Assembly: GCF_051020955.1 (NCBI RefSeq) | Contig: NC_135022.1 | Location: 6,382,463-6,446,462 of the forward strand | Source of the DNA: Megalopta genalis | Taxonomy: Eukaryota > Arthropoda > Insecta > Hymenoptera > Halictidae | Reading direction: 5' to 3' | Length of the DNA stretch: 64,000 nt | Made by a program: the position numbers and the translations under genes | Shown: positions 21,001-33,747 of the stretch, one piece after another | Layout: each line of letters begins with the position of its first letter | Numbering within the stretch: the stretch's first letter is position 1 | The notes under the pieces: generated by a model | The model's input: the letters and a program-made list of their open reading frames with translations, nothing else | The model's database searches: none | Told to the model about the DNA's origin: nothing

Positions 21001-21560
21001 TTAATTGATTTAAGGTTTCCGTTACACCCTCGTGACCTGCGATTAATCTACTGCGAGCTTCTTCTATTAATTTTCATCGAATTTCATCTACTGGTGTGAC
21101 AATGTTATCCGTGTTCGTAGGTTGTGGCAAAACTGGGCTAATATCTGGTTCGTCTCCATCAGTTGAACTGCTGTTCTCCTGGGATTTAGATTCGTAATCA
21201 GGTATAGACTAAGTTATACTTGGTTCACTGATCTTGGCAAGTGAGATTATTGGTAGATGTAATGGCGTAGATGAGGCTCCTGGGAGATTGTAGATGAGTG
21301 GAGTTTGCATCATTGTTTCTTCTAATCTTGGCTTCGCTGTTATCACAGTTTCATCTATTGAATTGCGTTTGCAAAAGATGCTTGGGTCGTCGATTTGGTT
21401 ATTTCGCTATTTGGACGTTTGGCTCTCATTGAGAGTGTGGGTTGTGGATGACTTAAATGAATTTAACGCTGTCTTAAATTCCCACGTTTTCGACGTTATG
21501 TTCGACGTTTTTTTCCTGTGGCAGAATAATTATTCTTGAGCGAATTTAAAGTATGTGGAA

Positions 21561-24500
21561 GATAAGCTATGAAAAATATGTCAGGAATGTTCTTCGTATG
21601 TCACACTTCCAGTGAGCATTTTCTATGACTTTAATCAACTTTCTACTTGACATTATTAAAACCCCAGAATAACTATGAGAAGAAAATAAAATAAAACATT
21701 TGTCTACAAACTCCTATTAAAATTTGGACGAAACACGCCTAAGTGTTTCTCCATGTTTTTTATTATGTTGACTTATATGACTAGACATTTTCGGAATAAT
21801 AGAGAATGTTACTTTTCATCTTTTGTAATACACTGGTTTATATACACTTGGCTAAACCAATTTCACACTAACCGATGATTTTCGAAAAAGGATTTCATAA
21901 TTTTGGTATTTTAAATAATGTTGTACACATAATAAATCTCATAGGTGTACTTTAAAAGTAGCTGAGAAAATTCTTTTTAATGATAATATAATAATTTAAA
22001 TCTCTGTAGTTTCGGGAAAATACTCTTTATATTATACTATGTTGTAATGCCACATAGTGTTTGTTTTCATTAGTTTTATTTAATCTGATCTTATTTTTAG
22101 TAATAAATATTTAGCGTTATTTATGAAACTTACATTTGTAGGATAGTAATGCATAAATGCCAGCTGAAAACGTGATCATTTTTTTATATCATTATACTCG
22201 AGGTAGGAAAGTTAATTCTTAATTCTATCAATTCGTAATGAGACTTAATTCTGTTTGTACTATGCACAGTATTGAACTATAAGAATTATACATATATCTG
22301 TTTGAACTGTTCAAACGAACACGGTAACATACAGTGTATTTGTATGTATGATAATAAGTTTGCTCGAAAAAATTTGAACGCAAATTGTTATATTAAGTTT
22401 AATGTACAATTCATAACTCCTACTATCGTATAGTTTAAAGCTAACGAGAAGACTTTTGCGACGAACATGCCCGCACTGTTTATAGTCATCTCCTCGTCAA
22501 ATCTGAATAGTGCATATAGCGGCTTGAGTACGAAGCATGCATAATTAAAGTGTGGATAGTAAAGTATTATTATACTACTTTCATGCTTACTATAGCGAAG
22601 ACAACCTGCAAAATTGACATCACTTTTTTCATCACTTTTTTAAATCGTGGGTTTAAACATCAATGTAGAGTATTATCAGAATCTGAATCATAATGTTTTA
22701 TGTGAAATATTATATAATAGAATGAACCATCTACATCTCACAGTTGTATGTATTTACGTAACCGGAGGATGAAGTTTTGGAAATATGTAGTACCCAGGAA
22801 GGCTCATAAAGTGCAGAAATAAGTTAAATGTTCGACAATTTCCAAAATTACTAGTTTGTTATTCTTCTCAAATTTCCAAATATGTTGCAAATGTATCTTT
22901 TCGTTGGGAAGAATGAATTGGAGGAAGGATTGGAAGGATGAATTGGATAGTGGACTGTATGGTAAAAAACGCTGGTGTAATAACGCTAAATATGTTTTAA
23001 CCAATAAGATTGGTACAGAGGAGGTTATAGATGATATACAATAGAATGATGAAATGTGATGATGTGTCGTGAAGGTCATGAATGATACGATTAAGCGATC
23101 AATTTATGGCTATAAAGCTGTATCGAAATTTGCAAGCGCAATCGATTGTAGCGAAGCTAGGCTGCAAGCGCAAAAGTATTACAAGCGTAATGTGAATTGC
23201 GCGCTCAAGAGCAGAGAAGAATTACAAGCGTAACTATATGTATCTACGTAACAGTAGCTGATAACTGAGATGACAAATGAAAACTAACCACGGTCGCGGT
23301 GTGAGGGCCTATTTATTTCGTTGTGAATATTGAAAACTAAGCAGAACTGAATGTTCGTTACAGTGTACGATGGCAATGCCCTAACGAACAACGTTGCATG
23401 GGAAACGACGGAAAATAAATAATGGTCGCGCTAGAATTCTTATGCATCGATCAAAGTGATACCAGTAAAGAGGAGGTAATCGACTGGCGATTTAAAATTG
23501 ATCGATTTGATTTTAGACACACGAGACTATTTTCTTCAGCGTACTGGATCTGTATTGGAAACTTTATAGTTGGGTCGGGTTGTTGCTTGACAAATTTCCA
23601 ATATTCGGAATCAGCAACGGAATCGCCAACATCTAATTTCACCACAAATGAAGAGTTGCATTAAATGGAACATTCAGATTGAGAATACTCCATTTTTTAT
23701 TACTGCAGAGCTGTGCATTCTTGGTAGTTTGCAGGTCATTTCTTGTACTCTACGCGCCCGAAATAACTAAATGTGTTTCTGTAATGGTTATAATATAATA
23801 TCTTATGTTATTCATCGAAACCAAATTATTCGAAATGCATTAATGATACTACTGCAGCTTGGTTTCAGTAGTCGAAGACAACTATGGCTGGGCTATTAAT
23901 TATCTCATATCTTTCGATATTAATTATAGGTAAATATAGCCATTTTCACAAAGCATGGACACAACTATCAACCTCAATTTCCAAAGTATTTCGAAATTTG
24001 GTTCCAAAATTTCAAATAGTGTGATATACATAACCAGAAATGTAACCTGCAGTGGATACATTCTCAATAAACCGGCAACAAATATTAATCACATAATGAA
24101 AAATACCAAGATTGCACGATTCCTACTAAACATTCAAGTGGAAATATAGAAAGCAGGAATTTGTTTGCTTGAAGATTTACGGCTTTAATCGTCAGCAAAA
24201 ACCGATTGGATCAATATGGAGATTGAGTGATGCAGTTTTCATGCCAAGATTCACGGCAGTGTTCAGCAGATATCTCGAAGACTGGTTCTTCTGCTTGAGA
24301 CTTTGTATGGCGCGATTGCGGAAGTAATCAACAAGAAAAGGAAGACTACATTGATCTGAATTTCGATGTACTTTTGGAGCAAGGATTTCAGATTTGATAT
24401 ACCGAACTTTCCTGGATTTGGTTAACAGTCTGAAACATTTACTTCTCGGGGTGAACAGGATCGGAAGTGATTGTGCGAAGTCGTGTATATTATCTATGAA

Positions 24501-26030
24501 TCAAATTGTGCAGTAATGGCACTTAAAGTCATGTAGAAGCAAACTTGAAATCTGAATCGGTAATTTTTATTTACACGTCATTATTTGCTGTTGCTTTCCA
24601 TTAGTTAAAAACTTGCAACCATATTTGGATAACAAGCAATACAGCTTCAGAGGATTGATTGCCTTGCTACTTATTTCTACATTCAAATCCTACTGCCACT
24701 AGAGATATTGCTTTCTTGAGTACGTTGATCAATTTACTGTCTGCTTCCGATTCTGACACGATTAAATCAAATACTCTAGATTTATAAAAATCCATGTTTA
24801 TATGATCAATTTGGAACATTCATTCGATGAAATTGATAATGCAGATTTTCTAGTTGTAGCAAATTTTGCGAGGATATAACCTTGTTGTTGTCTATTAAGT
24901 AAGCTGCAAAGTTAAAAAGTAGGTATGTCGAATCTTTTCGAGCAAACTCAAGAATTTATAGTATTACAGAGTTAATGCAATTAATAAACTTATTTCTGAG
25001 GTTTTTCATAGTAGTGTTATTGGTTTAAACAGGTCTGTGATTTATATCGGACAGTATTTATCGCAGTTATTCTTGTGAAATGAAATCGCGTTGTATATTA
25101 TGTGCTTGAATACGAACGCTGTGTATTTCGAACCTGCAATTTGGTACTATCACTGATTGTGAGACACTGCATTGGTTTAGGTTGAAGTATGGAAAAGACT
25201 CGGTCAGGAAAGTAATTTTTCATTCTTATTGGAGGTTTTGTAAACGTTTTTAAAAAAGACAGAAATGGTAAATGTTTATTGTTTACATAACAGTGCAATA
25301 GATTTCTCGCAATATTTTGGGTTGTAACATTCCAATTTCAAAAAATCCTTCTCGCTAACATTGTTTCTATGTGAAATGAAGTTATTTGCATAATTTGGGC
25401 TTGATCGAGTTTCGGAAATGCGTTCGAGACTAGTTTCGGAATGACAATATTTTTTAAGTAATTTTGACATTTTCGAATTTTGTGAACCTCATAGATTATT
25501 TAAAACATTATATTTTATTTAGGACAGTAATTTAAATAGTTAGAATATTCAAAAATCTTATTTCTCTTTAATCAAAAATAATAAATTATCTTTGATATAA
25601 TTAATCAAGTTAATGCGAATGAACTCCTGGGGCGAATTTTACTTCTCTATTATATCGTATTCTATAGATGCTATTTTTATCGTTGCTATATAGGATGCTC
25701 TTTTCTACTGGTACGTTTCGAAATGTGGTTCTGATGTTTTCATGACACTCAACAACTATCTGCTACCATCACGGAAGTTGTCGAGTCGTCTCATCGGATA
25801 CAGATAACGGCTTTGATTGTGGTAGGCTTCAGCGAGGTTCGTCGTGATTTGGTAGAATGACATCATCCATTGGTTCGTTGAATTCCAAGAAATTTCTGAG
25901 AATTTACCTTGTCTTGGTACTGGAATTTTAAAGTCTAATGAACATTCGTTGATACGTAATACATATGTGGCATTATTGTTAATTGTACCATTATTTGTTA
26001 ATTAAATTTAGATCTTGCATGTGCAATTTT
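21561..26030. other. 4.5 kb AT-rich stretch without recognised genes
   Basis: No reading frame over about 90 codons and no known motif is present. Short repeated GCAAGCGCAA/CAAGCGTAA motifs occur at 23135-23235. At 23884 a short frame, MAGLLIISYLSILIIG, looks like a signal peptide and ends at a GTAAATAT donor-like site, but no following exon was identified. Scattered small frames at 22804-25470 are not convincing. Very degraded env or pol sequence linked to the gypsy scrap at 26030-26190 is possible. Confidence 0.35.
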
Positions 26031-26190
26031 CAATTTGTTAGTGTGTACTATACGTAGATTACCTCCAATTAGTATTTCTATTCGGCAAGATTTCTACAAC
26101 TTTGTGTGGACCACTATATTGGTTACAAAATTTTCCTATTTTAGACTCTTTCATAAGTTAAATTAAATCTAATGGTTCATAAACTTCTTT
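26030..26190 (-). pseudogene. gypsy integrase C-terminal scrap
   Basis: The minus strand reads KIGKFCNQYSGPHKVVEIL and, after a frameshift, RIVHTNKLKIAHARS. These are the GPY/F-like end of a Ty3/gypsy integrase and the tail that follows it. The rest of the element is not recognisable. The family differs from that of the gypsy piece near 17.8-21.5 kb. Confidence 0.5.
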
Positions 26191-26531
26191 AATTTGCAAA
26201 TTTGAATTTTGTCGTCGTTTTCTATTTAACATTTCACCATAATTTTTTAGGACTAGAATTTATTATATCGTTCGTCGATAATTGTTCAACAGGGATTTCA
26301 GGTTGTGACGGTGCTTCTTGAGCTTCGGGAGTTGGGATGCGTAGATTATCTTCTCTTTGAAACAAGGACGTTTCTTCTATCCTTGTCCTTTTTCGTACTG
26401 GATCGAATATCGGCGAGATCTCTGACGAGACAGAAGATGCTTACCATTTTCCTAATAACGGGTTGTATCTTGAATATCCATCGTTCGTTCTCTCTAGGTC
26501 CATGTAGTCGTCGATGAGAAGGATGAGGGGG

Positions 26532-27087
26532 TTATCGCCCCTGATAATACAAACACGGATCAGCCCCGCTCGGAATTAACCCGAATGCTCTCAACTCCTC
26601 ATCCAAGCGACAATGCCAGCTACGACCAGCTTGTTTTAAACCGTATAAAGCTTTTCGCAATAGGCAAACCTTAGCTCCATTTCTTAAATTTCGCTTCATT
26701 TCGATAGCTTTCGTTTTTATACTATAATCGCCACTCTCGGTTTTGGCTAAAATATCTAGGGCCTTATCGACGCAACGGGGAACTTCTATAAGAATTTCTT
26801 CTTCTAGTTTGCCGTTCAAGTAGGCTGACGTCACATCTATTTGATGGATTTTCATATTATATTCAGCTGCAAGAGCAGCCACAATTCTAATTGATTGTAA
26901 ACGTGCAACCGGAGCGAAAGTTTCGTTAAAGTCGACCCCGTAACACTGCGAAAATCCACGCGCTACTATTCTGGCCTTCCGACGGTCGATTTTACCGTTA
27001 GGCTCGTATTTATTGCATAGGACGACACGATTTCCTACCACTTTTGTGTTCTTTGGACGCTCGACGACTTCGCATGTATTATTTTTT
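26532..27087 (-). pseudogene. copia reverse transcriptase N-terminal part
   Basis: The frame includes KARIVARGFSQ, ETFAPVARLQSIR, IHQIDVTSAYLNG (with the first catalytic Asp of RT motif A) and LYGLKQAGRSWH, all hallmarks of Ty1/copia reverse transcriptase. It ends at PCLYYQGR, where YVDD would follow a few residues later, and then runs into stops. The catalytic YVDD and RNase H are missing. Upstream it continues to 27087, where the solo LTR interrupts a segment ending NNTCEVVERPKN. Confidence 0.9.
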
Positions 27088-27092
27088 AGTAT

Positions 27093-27710
27093 TTTAGTCG
27101 TTGGGGGTGTTCGGATAAATAATTGTTGCGTGCGGTGTAACTACTAACTTTATTAGACAAATCGCGCAGAGTCACTTCGGGCAGCGTATCGTCGTAGTAA
27201 GAGTAACGGCGTTGCGTGTACCACAAGCTTACAAGTCTTTTTCCGTCCGAGATATATCAGGGCGAGCGTCTAACTACCGCTCTTTTTATACTAGTATGTT
27301 TGCCCCCGGCATGGGCTCTGGACACCTCCTGATTGATTGATCCGCGAATGGGTTTTCCCAATCAGCGTTGTCCATTTCCTTCTCACCGCCTTGTCCCTTA
27401 CGCCCTGAGCGCGTCCTGTTTTGGGACCGCGTGGTGATCGGAGTGGGTGCGTTTTTTGTGATGTAACGGCCGGGGTTTTCGTAATGTAACGGTCCGGCGT
27501 TCGGGTCCGTTTTGCGTGCCCTTCGGAATTTCCGGTTATTTATGACGGTCTCGTTGACTATCGAGAATTAGGTAAAAAACTCTACTGACTTATTGCCATC
27601 TGGACAGAAAACAGTTCACTCAAAAATAGCCTTTTCGAAGGAGGGCCATAAATACGCTAGTCGTTTGCACGAGAAATAAATCTTTTTTATGTGCGCCGAC
27701 TGGTCGCTAC
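27093..27710 (-). mobile_element. Solo LTR inserted in copia pol, ATACT target duplication
   Basis: The 618 bp insert lies between two copies of AGTAT (27088-27092, 27711-27715; ATACT on the minus strand). Removing it with one copy restores the copia frame from ELGSIL into KNNTCEV. It has a TATA box, an AATAAA signal about 130 nt downstream and a start TGTAGCGACC if the T shared with the duplication is counted, as in gypsy-type LTRs. No internal element sequence is left, so it is a solo LTR produced by recombination. It differs from any other sequence here. Confidence 0.85.
27282..27290 (-). promoter_or_regulatory. TATA box of the solo LTR
   Basis: TATAAAAAG on the minus strand lies inside the LTR. 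The AATAAA at 27149-27154 follows in the expected order for promoter, R region and polyadenylation signal. Confidence 0.6.
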
Positions 27711-27715
27711 AGTAT

Positions 27716-29293
27716 CGATCCTAATTCGATGGCAATGGCCTGGTGCCATTCATCTGCGTCCGGACCTGCGATGGCGTGCTCTAGAGGGACTTCGGTCATA
27801 AAAGTCTGTTCGACCGCGGTACTTGCTACCTGCACCGTATTATATTCTTTCCGGGGTCTATCCCTCATGCCCGTAAGTATTTTTCTCGGTCTCCCTCTAC
27901 CTCTCCGAGACGGTTCGTCTCCGCGACTGCCATCATCCGCGTTTAATTCATTCGCGCTATCGCTCGATTCATCTGTATCGCCCCCGTTCTCAATATTATC
28001 GTTTTGATAATCTTGAGAAGACAGATCGACATCGAAAGTTAATGGTTCGCTATTGTGTTCGTCGCGGCCTAAATCATTTTGCGGGATATTTTCGGAGGGA
28101 ACGTTCTTTACGGCAGACTTTTGAATGTCGTTCGCGCTGAAATTTTCGAGGAACCTCACATCGCGCGCGATTTCTACCCGTTTTGCATCCTTATTCCATA
28201 TTCGATATCCTTTCGAACATTCGGAATACCTGACGAAAGTCCCCTTTCGCGAACGTGGTTCAAACTTCCCTTTATTCGGATCGTTATTTAGAAAATAGAC
28301 GTCGCATCCGAAATCGCGAAAGTGTTTAACAACGGGCAGCTTCCCGTAAAGCCTCTCAAAAGGAGATTTTCTGGCTGTAGCTCTTGACGGACATCGATTA
28401 CGAATATGATTCGCCGTCGATACGGCTTCTGCCCAAAAAGATCGCGGTAGACCGGATTGCGCGATTAGACATCTCGCCGTTTCTACTATTGTCCGATTCT
28501 TCCACTCGGCTACCCCGTTTTGGTGTGGATTGTATGCGACCGATAACCTACGTTTAATCACGTTATCGCTTAAGAACTTATCAAACCGCGAATTTATATA
28601 CTCCTTCCCATTATCCGATTGTAGGAATTTCATCTTGCGACCGGTCTGATTTTATATATAGTTCTTGAATTCTCGGAACGCATCAAATACTTGGTCCTTT
28701 GACCTTATAAACCGAACTTCGCACCACCTAGAATAATCGTCAATGAACGTGACGAAATATCTGTTACCTGCGTGTGAGTGCGTTCGCATGGGGCCGCAGA
28801 CATCGCTGTGAATTATTTCTAAGACTTCCGTCGCACGCTTCGATTGTTCCGGAAATGGTGTTCGCGTCATCTTATTTTCGATACAAATTTCGCAACACAA
28901 TGTCCGTTTAAAATCTTCAACGTTGCCACTCGGTATGATGCACTTCCGCCTCGCTTCCAGTAGATCCTGTTGATTTAAATGTCCAAGCCGCCTGTGCCAT
29001 ATCTCGAGCTCGTTGTTCCATTGCGACTTCGCTGCGTCCTCGTCTGCTGCCATGGCCCTGTGTGTGGACCCTTTTTTCGTCACGTAATATAGGCCATTTT
29101 TACGAATGGCGGTCAAATTGTTATTGCCTTTACCATCGATGACTTTGGCTTGATCTTTTGTGAAAAGCACTCTGTATCCACGATCCGTTATTTTCCCGAC
29201 CGATAACAGGTTTGTTCTTAGGTCCGGTACGTGCAGAGCGTCTTCTAGCGTCAAGTTCTTTTCTGAACCCCTTTCATCGATAACTACGCGCAA
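27716..29293 (-). pseudogene. copia GAG-pre-integrase and integrase with one nonsense codon
   Basis: This frame follows the usual copia order. The His-His-Cys-Cys zinc-binding domain (IWHRRLGHLNQQDLL, CCEICIENK) is followed by the integrase core with IHSDVCGPM (first Asp), LQSDNGKEY (second Asp) and NGVAEWKNRT (catalytic Glu), so the D-D-E triad is complete. A variable linker (EPSRRGRGRPRK) leads into the reverse-transcriptase start, ADEWHQAIAIEL. A single TAA near 28650 splits it into 28652-29293 and 27707-28633 in the same frame. A protease upstream was not clearly seen. Confidence 0.9.
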
Positions 29294-29469
29294 AGTTCCA
29301 CTCGCGTTAATGTTTGTCGACGCATTGTTTGCAAGATTTAATTTTCCATGCAGCCTTTTGTCGATATATTCGAAGCTATTTAGATCCTTGCACAGGTGAG
29401 GCGTGCTGCCACTGTCCGTCGCTCACCCCGTTATTCACTCGTGTTATTTCGCATTTTTGCCCGAATTCC

Positions 29470-30045
29470 GACGTTGTGTAGAAGGAGATATCGCTGCTAG
29501 CACCTTTAGCCGAGTGTCTCGTGTTTCTACCCTTGCGGCACTCGGATGCTATATGGCCGAATTTCCGACATCGAAAACATTTCGGTTTTGAGCGGTCGTC
29601 ATCGGTATATTATCCGCAGCTCTGTTATAATTATTTTTCCCGTAATTTGGTCTTACACGTCTTCCGGCAACCATAGCGTTAGGCACTGTGTCACACGATT
29701 CATTTTTGCGTGCGTCGCTTTCTTCGATGATCTTAATTCGAAGAGTATCGGGAGGTGGCAACTCATCACGCGACTCAATTGCACAGCGTAAAATTTCGAA
29801 ACTCTGTGGCAAACTATACAGCAACAAAATTGCCAGCAAATCTGCGTTGATATCCACGTACATCAAAGAATTTCCTGAGGTGTTCGCGAACATCTTCGCC
29901 CTCGTTCATGCGCGTAGCTTTACGCGTAGGCCCCCGTGATTGGTAGATCTGTTCGAGTTACCGACATACCTCGTTCGATGTTCTACAATCCTTTATTTGT
30001 TTTAATTCCGACGGATTGATCGACAGTATTATATCAGATTTTGTC
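29470..30045 (-). pseudogene. copia gag with CCHC zinc knuckle
   Basis: Minus-strand translation gives the copia Gag region: INPSELKQIKDC (about 30005), EGEDVREHLRKFFD (about 29885), LAILLLYSLPQSFE (about 29820) and LRIKIIEESDARKN (about 29720). In a different frame follows a zinc knuckle, CFRCRKFGHIASEC (about 29540-29580), which binds RNA in the capsid. Frameshifts near 29590 and in the 5' part break it, and the N-terminus is missing at the jockey junction. Confidence 0.85.
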
Positions 30046-30537
30046 TTTTTTTTTTTTTTTAAAGTAAGTTTATTTTTCTCATTTCAGTCATAATATACAG
30101 AGAATAATCCTACTTAAAAATACTTTTAACATTAATAATAAAAATTTTGATAGCTATTAGTTATCAATTTGGATAAACTCTATAGCTAGCTATGGTAATA
30201 TGATATGTTTTAGGCATGTTATTAGGGCGAGAGATTTATATGCTATCAGTCTTGTATCGTTAGTTGTTAGTAAAAGAAAAGGAAGAGTCTTAAAAAAACT
30301 TTTACCATCTATCTTAAATATGACATAGGCTAATTAAAACATAAATAAATAAGGCAGTAGGTGTGGGGTGAGGAGTTGGGATGGGTGGGTTAGGGTTCGG
30401 AGGATCTACTTACAAGGGAACTTAAAACTAATGTTGCTGTTAAGCATTTTGCGCTATTTAAGGATTGTATACAGGTCTTAAGACAATCACTGATAATAAC
30501 TAATGACCTTTGTTTTTCCGGAACTTAGTCTATTTTT

Positions 30538-33500
30538 TCACTTTTTACGGGTTCTTCTGCGGATTTCGTCAATGTGCCTGGCGTCGTTAGCTAGCCAGGA
30601 GTAATCTTTGTTTAGTCTATCCCTGTCCATTTTGTCCTTGATAGAGAGTGCTGTTGAGTAGTTGGATTGTTCTCGTATGTATTTGTTGTCGTCTGGATTG
30701 ATTTTCTTATTAGCGGAGTGTCTATTCCTATGGTAGATTATGGGTAAGTTATGTTGATCTTGGATTATTCCATTATGGTCACAGAAGAGGAACAGCTCTG
30801 GGGGTATGTAATCTGAGCTTAACTTGTTGGGGGTCGTCTCTTCTTCCGTTTTCATTGTGTCTATTATTATTTGATTTTTGGTGTGGCCAATCCTGCTGAA
30901 GTAATTTTGGGTGAGTTTTAAGTTGAAGCAGTCTATTCTTGGTATATCAGCTTTTGTGTATATTTTAATGTTACTGATTCTTTTGGTGTAATTTGATTCA
31001 GCTGTTCTATATCGGCCGAGGCATGTTCTTAAGCATGATCTTTCAAATCTTCTTATTTTTTCTATAATTGTTGGTCCGGTGTTCCAGAATATGGGTGCGG
31101 CATACGTTAATATGAGTCTAACTAATAGCTGGTAGCAAATAAGTTTGGCTTTGGTGGAAAGATTTTTGTTGTAGAAAAGTCTAGAGTTAGCTTTGAAGGT
31201 TCTTCTGGCTTTGTCCAGTTGCGTAATGTGGTGTTTGTTCAGTCTTAGTAGATGATCCAGTTGTACTCCTAGATATTTTACTAGCTTTTTGGGGGGGATT
31301 TCAACAGTTTCGTTAGTGTGAATGTTTTTAGCTGTGATTGTTGCTTTTTCTATCTTTACTACGTTTGAGTATTTGATTTGTTTTACCGGTCTGCGGAAGA
31401 ATATTAGCTCACTTTTGGTGGGATTAATTTTCAAGTTCCAGTTTTTATAGTAGTCAGTGATGTGGTTTAATGTCATTTGTAGTGAGTTTTTGATTTGTCC
31501 TACGTCCGTGTCAGCTTTGTAGATTATTAAGTCGTCCGCGTAGGCAATCGAGTGTAGTCTGTCTACGGTGTTGAGTCCGAATTCGTTTATAACTTCGCTA
31601 TTATAAATGTTGAAGAGTATTGGTGATGTTACTGTTCCTTGTTGTAGGCCTTCTGAGATTTTGAATGTGGTGGTAGACATTTTCGTTCCGTCCCATATGC
31701 GGAACGTTTTTCCTTTGGTCATATTTGCTATTAGTAGGATTAGTCCTGCTGGAAATTGATATTTGTCTAGTTTATGAATTAGCCCATTATGCCAAACTGA
31801 ATCGAATGCTTTTTCAAGGTCTAGCAATATTGGCCCCACTGTCAGTCCGTTGTGTAGGTAATTGTTGAGGTCAGAAGTTAATTTGTGAATTGCGTGTGTG
31901 GTAGAAAGTTTATTCTTAAATCCGAATTGGTTATCTGGTATAATATTGTGTGTAGTTATGTGTTTCATTAAGTTTTGTTTGATTATTTTTTCAAAAATTT
32001 TACTAATGTTCGTAGTGAGACTAATGGGTCTGTAGCTTTGTGGCTCTTCTGGGTTTTTACCTTTTTTTAGTATCGGTAGGATTTTAGCTTGTTTCCATCT
32101 GTTTGGGTAATAGGCGTGGTTAATTGCGTTATTAAAGAGTATCGTGTATTCTATTATGATGGTTGTCGGTAGATTTTAATGGCAATTGATGGGATGTCGT
32201 CCAGCCCTGACGAAGTCTAATTATTTAGCTTTTTGATAATTTCGCTTACTTCACTGCAAGAAATGAAATGATTGGTTTCTTTATCCAGGTGTACTGGCCT
32301 GTATGCTGGGTTAGCGTCTGTGAATGTTGTAAAAGTTGCCTTTGTATCTGTCATTCTTTTTGCTATTTTGCTGTATTTGTCTGTTGTTTCGTCGTATCTT
32401 GGTGAATTTATTCTTTCCAGATACTTTCTTATTATCTCGAGTTTAGTAATCGGATCTGTAATGTAAAGTTCGTTGTTGTCGGTCCTGTCTGGTAAACTTT
32501 TCGCTACTTCTTTGTTAAATTCGTTTTTGTTAATATCAAGTCTGAGGTTTTCGATGCTAATGTGTTTTTGTGGTCTCAGTATCCTGTTAATGGTCGGGAA
32601 AAATTCATTGGCGTTCTTGAAGTTTATATTTTTAATGATGGAGGCCCAGTATGCGGTTGCAGCTTTAGAGATTTCAATGTGGAGTTTTTTATTGAGTATT
32701 TTTATTGTCCGTTTAATTCTGTTTGTCTCTTGTCTGCTGTGCTTGCTCGAGCTTTGGTACCTGATGAAATACAACTTTGATACTAGGCATGACTTTGCCG
32801 CGTGTAGTTTTTTTAGTGTTATTGCTAATGTATTTTTGACAATAATTTTTATTGCTAGGTTTATTTGTTGGGACTATTTCTTTAATTGTTTTTGTGATAA
32901 GCAGTTCGAGGTAGCTGATACCTTCGTCTATTTCATTTATCGCGAGATTCCTATTATTCGGTAGTTTATTTTTTAGGTGCTTATCGGCCCGTTTGGCGAA
33001 TTTTCGCCAATTAGTTTTTTTATAGTTGAATGAGTGGGGTTTAGGAGGAGTTGGTGTTATTCCTTGGAACAGTGTGGTTGGTTCTATTGCGAATGTTACT
33101 GCATTATGATCGCTATCGTATGGGTTTGTCCTTATTTTGTTGTTGTTGAGGTTCAGTATTTCTAATCTGCTGTCTGTTATGCAGTAATCCAGGAAAGAGT
33201 TTGCTTTGGTGTACGTAGGGTTGGCAGCTGCGTAGATTGTTGTTTTATATGATATACTGTTGTCGACCTCCCATTGTAGTAATCGTCTGCCCCTGTCGTT
33301 CGCGTTTGAATCACCCCATTGTGTATTTCTGGCGTTTATGTCGCCGGCTATGATGAAGAAAATGTTTTCGTTGTCCAGATGAAAGTCTTTGTAAAGTTGT
33401 TCAAACTCGATTATGAATGTGTTTTTTGTGGATTGTGGGGCGTATATGCTGACGATGAGTAATGTTTTTTTTGAGTTTACTATTATTATTATCACTGTGT

Positions 33501-33747
33501 ATTCTATGATTCTATTTTTCTTCAAGTTTGGAGCTCTGTCTGTCCTAATTATGTCGTAGTTGTTTAATTTCAGTTTGTGTTTGTTGTTAAGTTTGGCTTC
33601 TGAGATCAGTATAATGTCGTGTTTGTAAGCTTCAATATATTTTTGTAAGTCTAGTCTTTTCTTAATTGTGCACAGTGAATTTACATTTATCGCTGATATT
33701 TTGATTGGGTTGCTGGTCGTTGTGTGAGCCATTACTCGATTGACCAT
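30538..33747 (-). pseudogene. jockey ORF2: endonuclease-reverse transcriptase, frameshifted
   Basis: ORF2 nicks the target and reverse-transcribes the element RNA. The first frame (33747-32713) is an AP-type endonuclease with INVNSLCTIKKR, LISEAKL (metal Glu), SIYAP, AGDINARNTQWG and SDHNAVTF. The reading then moves to 32774-32217 and, after an in-frame stop at 32217 and a damaged 32000-32200 segment, to 31968-30538. The last part has LDLEKAFDSVWH (motif A), GLQQGTVTSPILF (motif B) and IAYADDLIIY (motif C with the catalytic YADD), then the thumb. The last codons (RRTRKK) are at 30538. Three frames and at least one stop break it. Confidence 0.85.

Larger units (their letters stand above)
17770..21560 (-). 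mobile_element. gypsy-type LTR retrotransposon remnant, split by piggyBac
   Basis: Two pieces, 21005-21560 and 17770-18513, belong to one minus-strand pol region. The right piece reads into the integrase N-terminal zinc-binding segment (SRLIAGHEGVTETLNQ), stops at the TTAA, and continues on the left side with EKYHCPEMRKD. The integrase core follows at 18170-18430 (ELAIDTFGLLP, SIDENTSFLGN), then YIESYEEWDLYLPFAM at about 18030-18100 and a C-terminal FDPRYIGPYEI motif at about 17900. Frameshifts and stops are frequent. No LTRs and no reverse transcriptase are present. It is inactive. Confidence 0.75.
26532..30045 (-). mobile_element. Ty1/copia retrotransposon, truncated, interrupted by a solo LTR
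   Basis: The minus-strand order is gag, (protease), integrase, reverse transcriptase, as in Ty1/copia. No copia LTR is present on either side. The 5' side ends in gag where a jockey element begins (30046). The 3' side stops in the reverse transcriptase before the YVDD active site. The integrase and reverse-transcriptase parts are open apart from one stop and the LTR at 27093-27710. Confidence 0.9.

Noticed and set aside
24200..25500. env-like gene fragment on the minus strand
   Set aside because: A few Cys- and Lys-rich frames lie here, but no furin site, fusion peptide or transmembrane pattern could be recognised.
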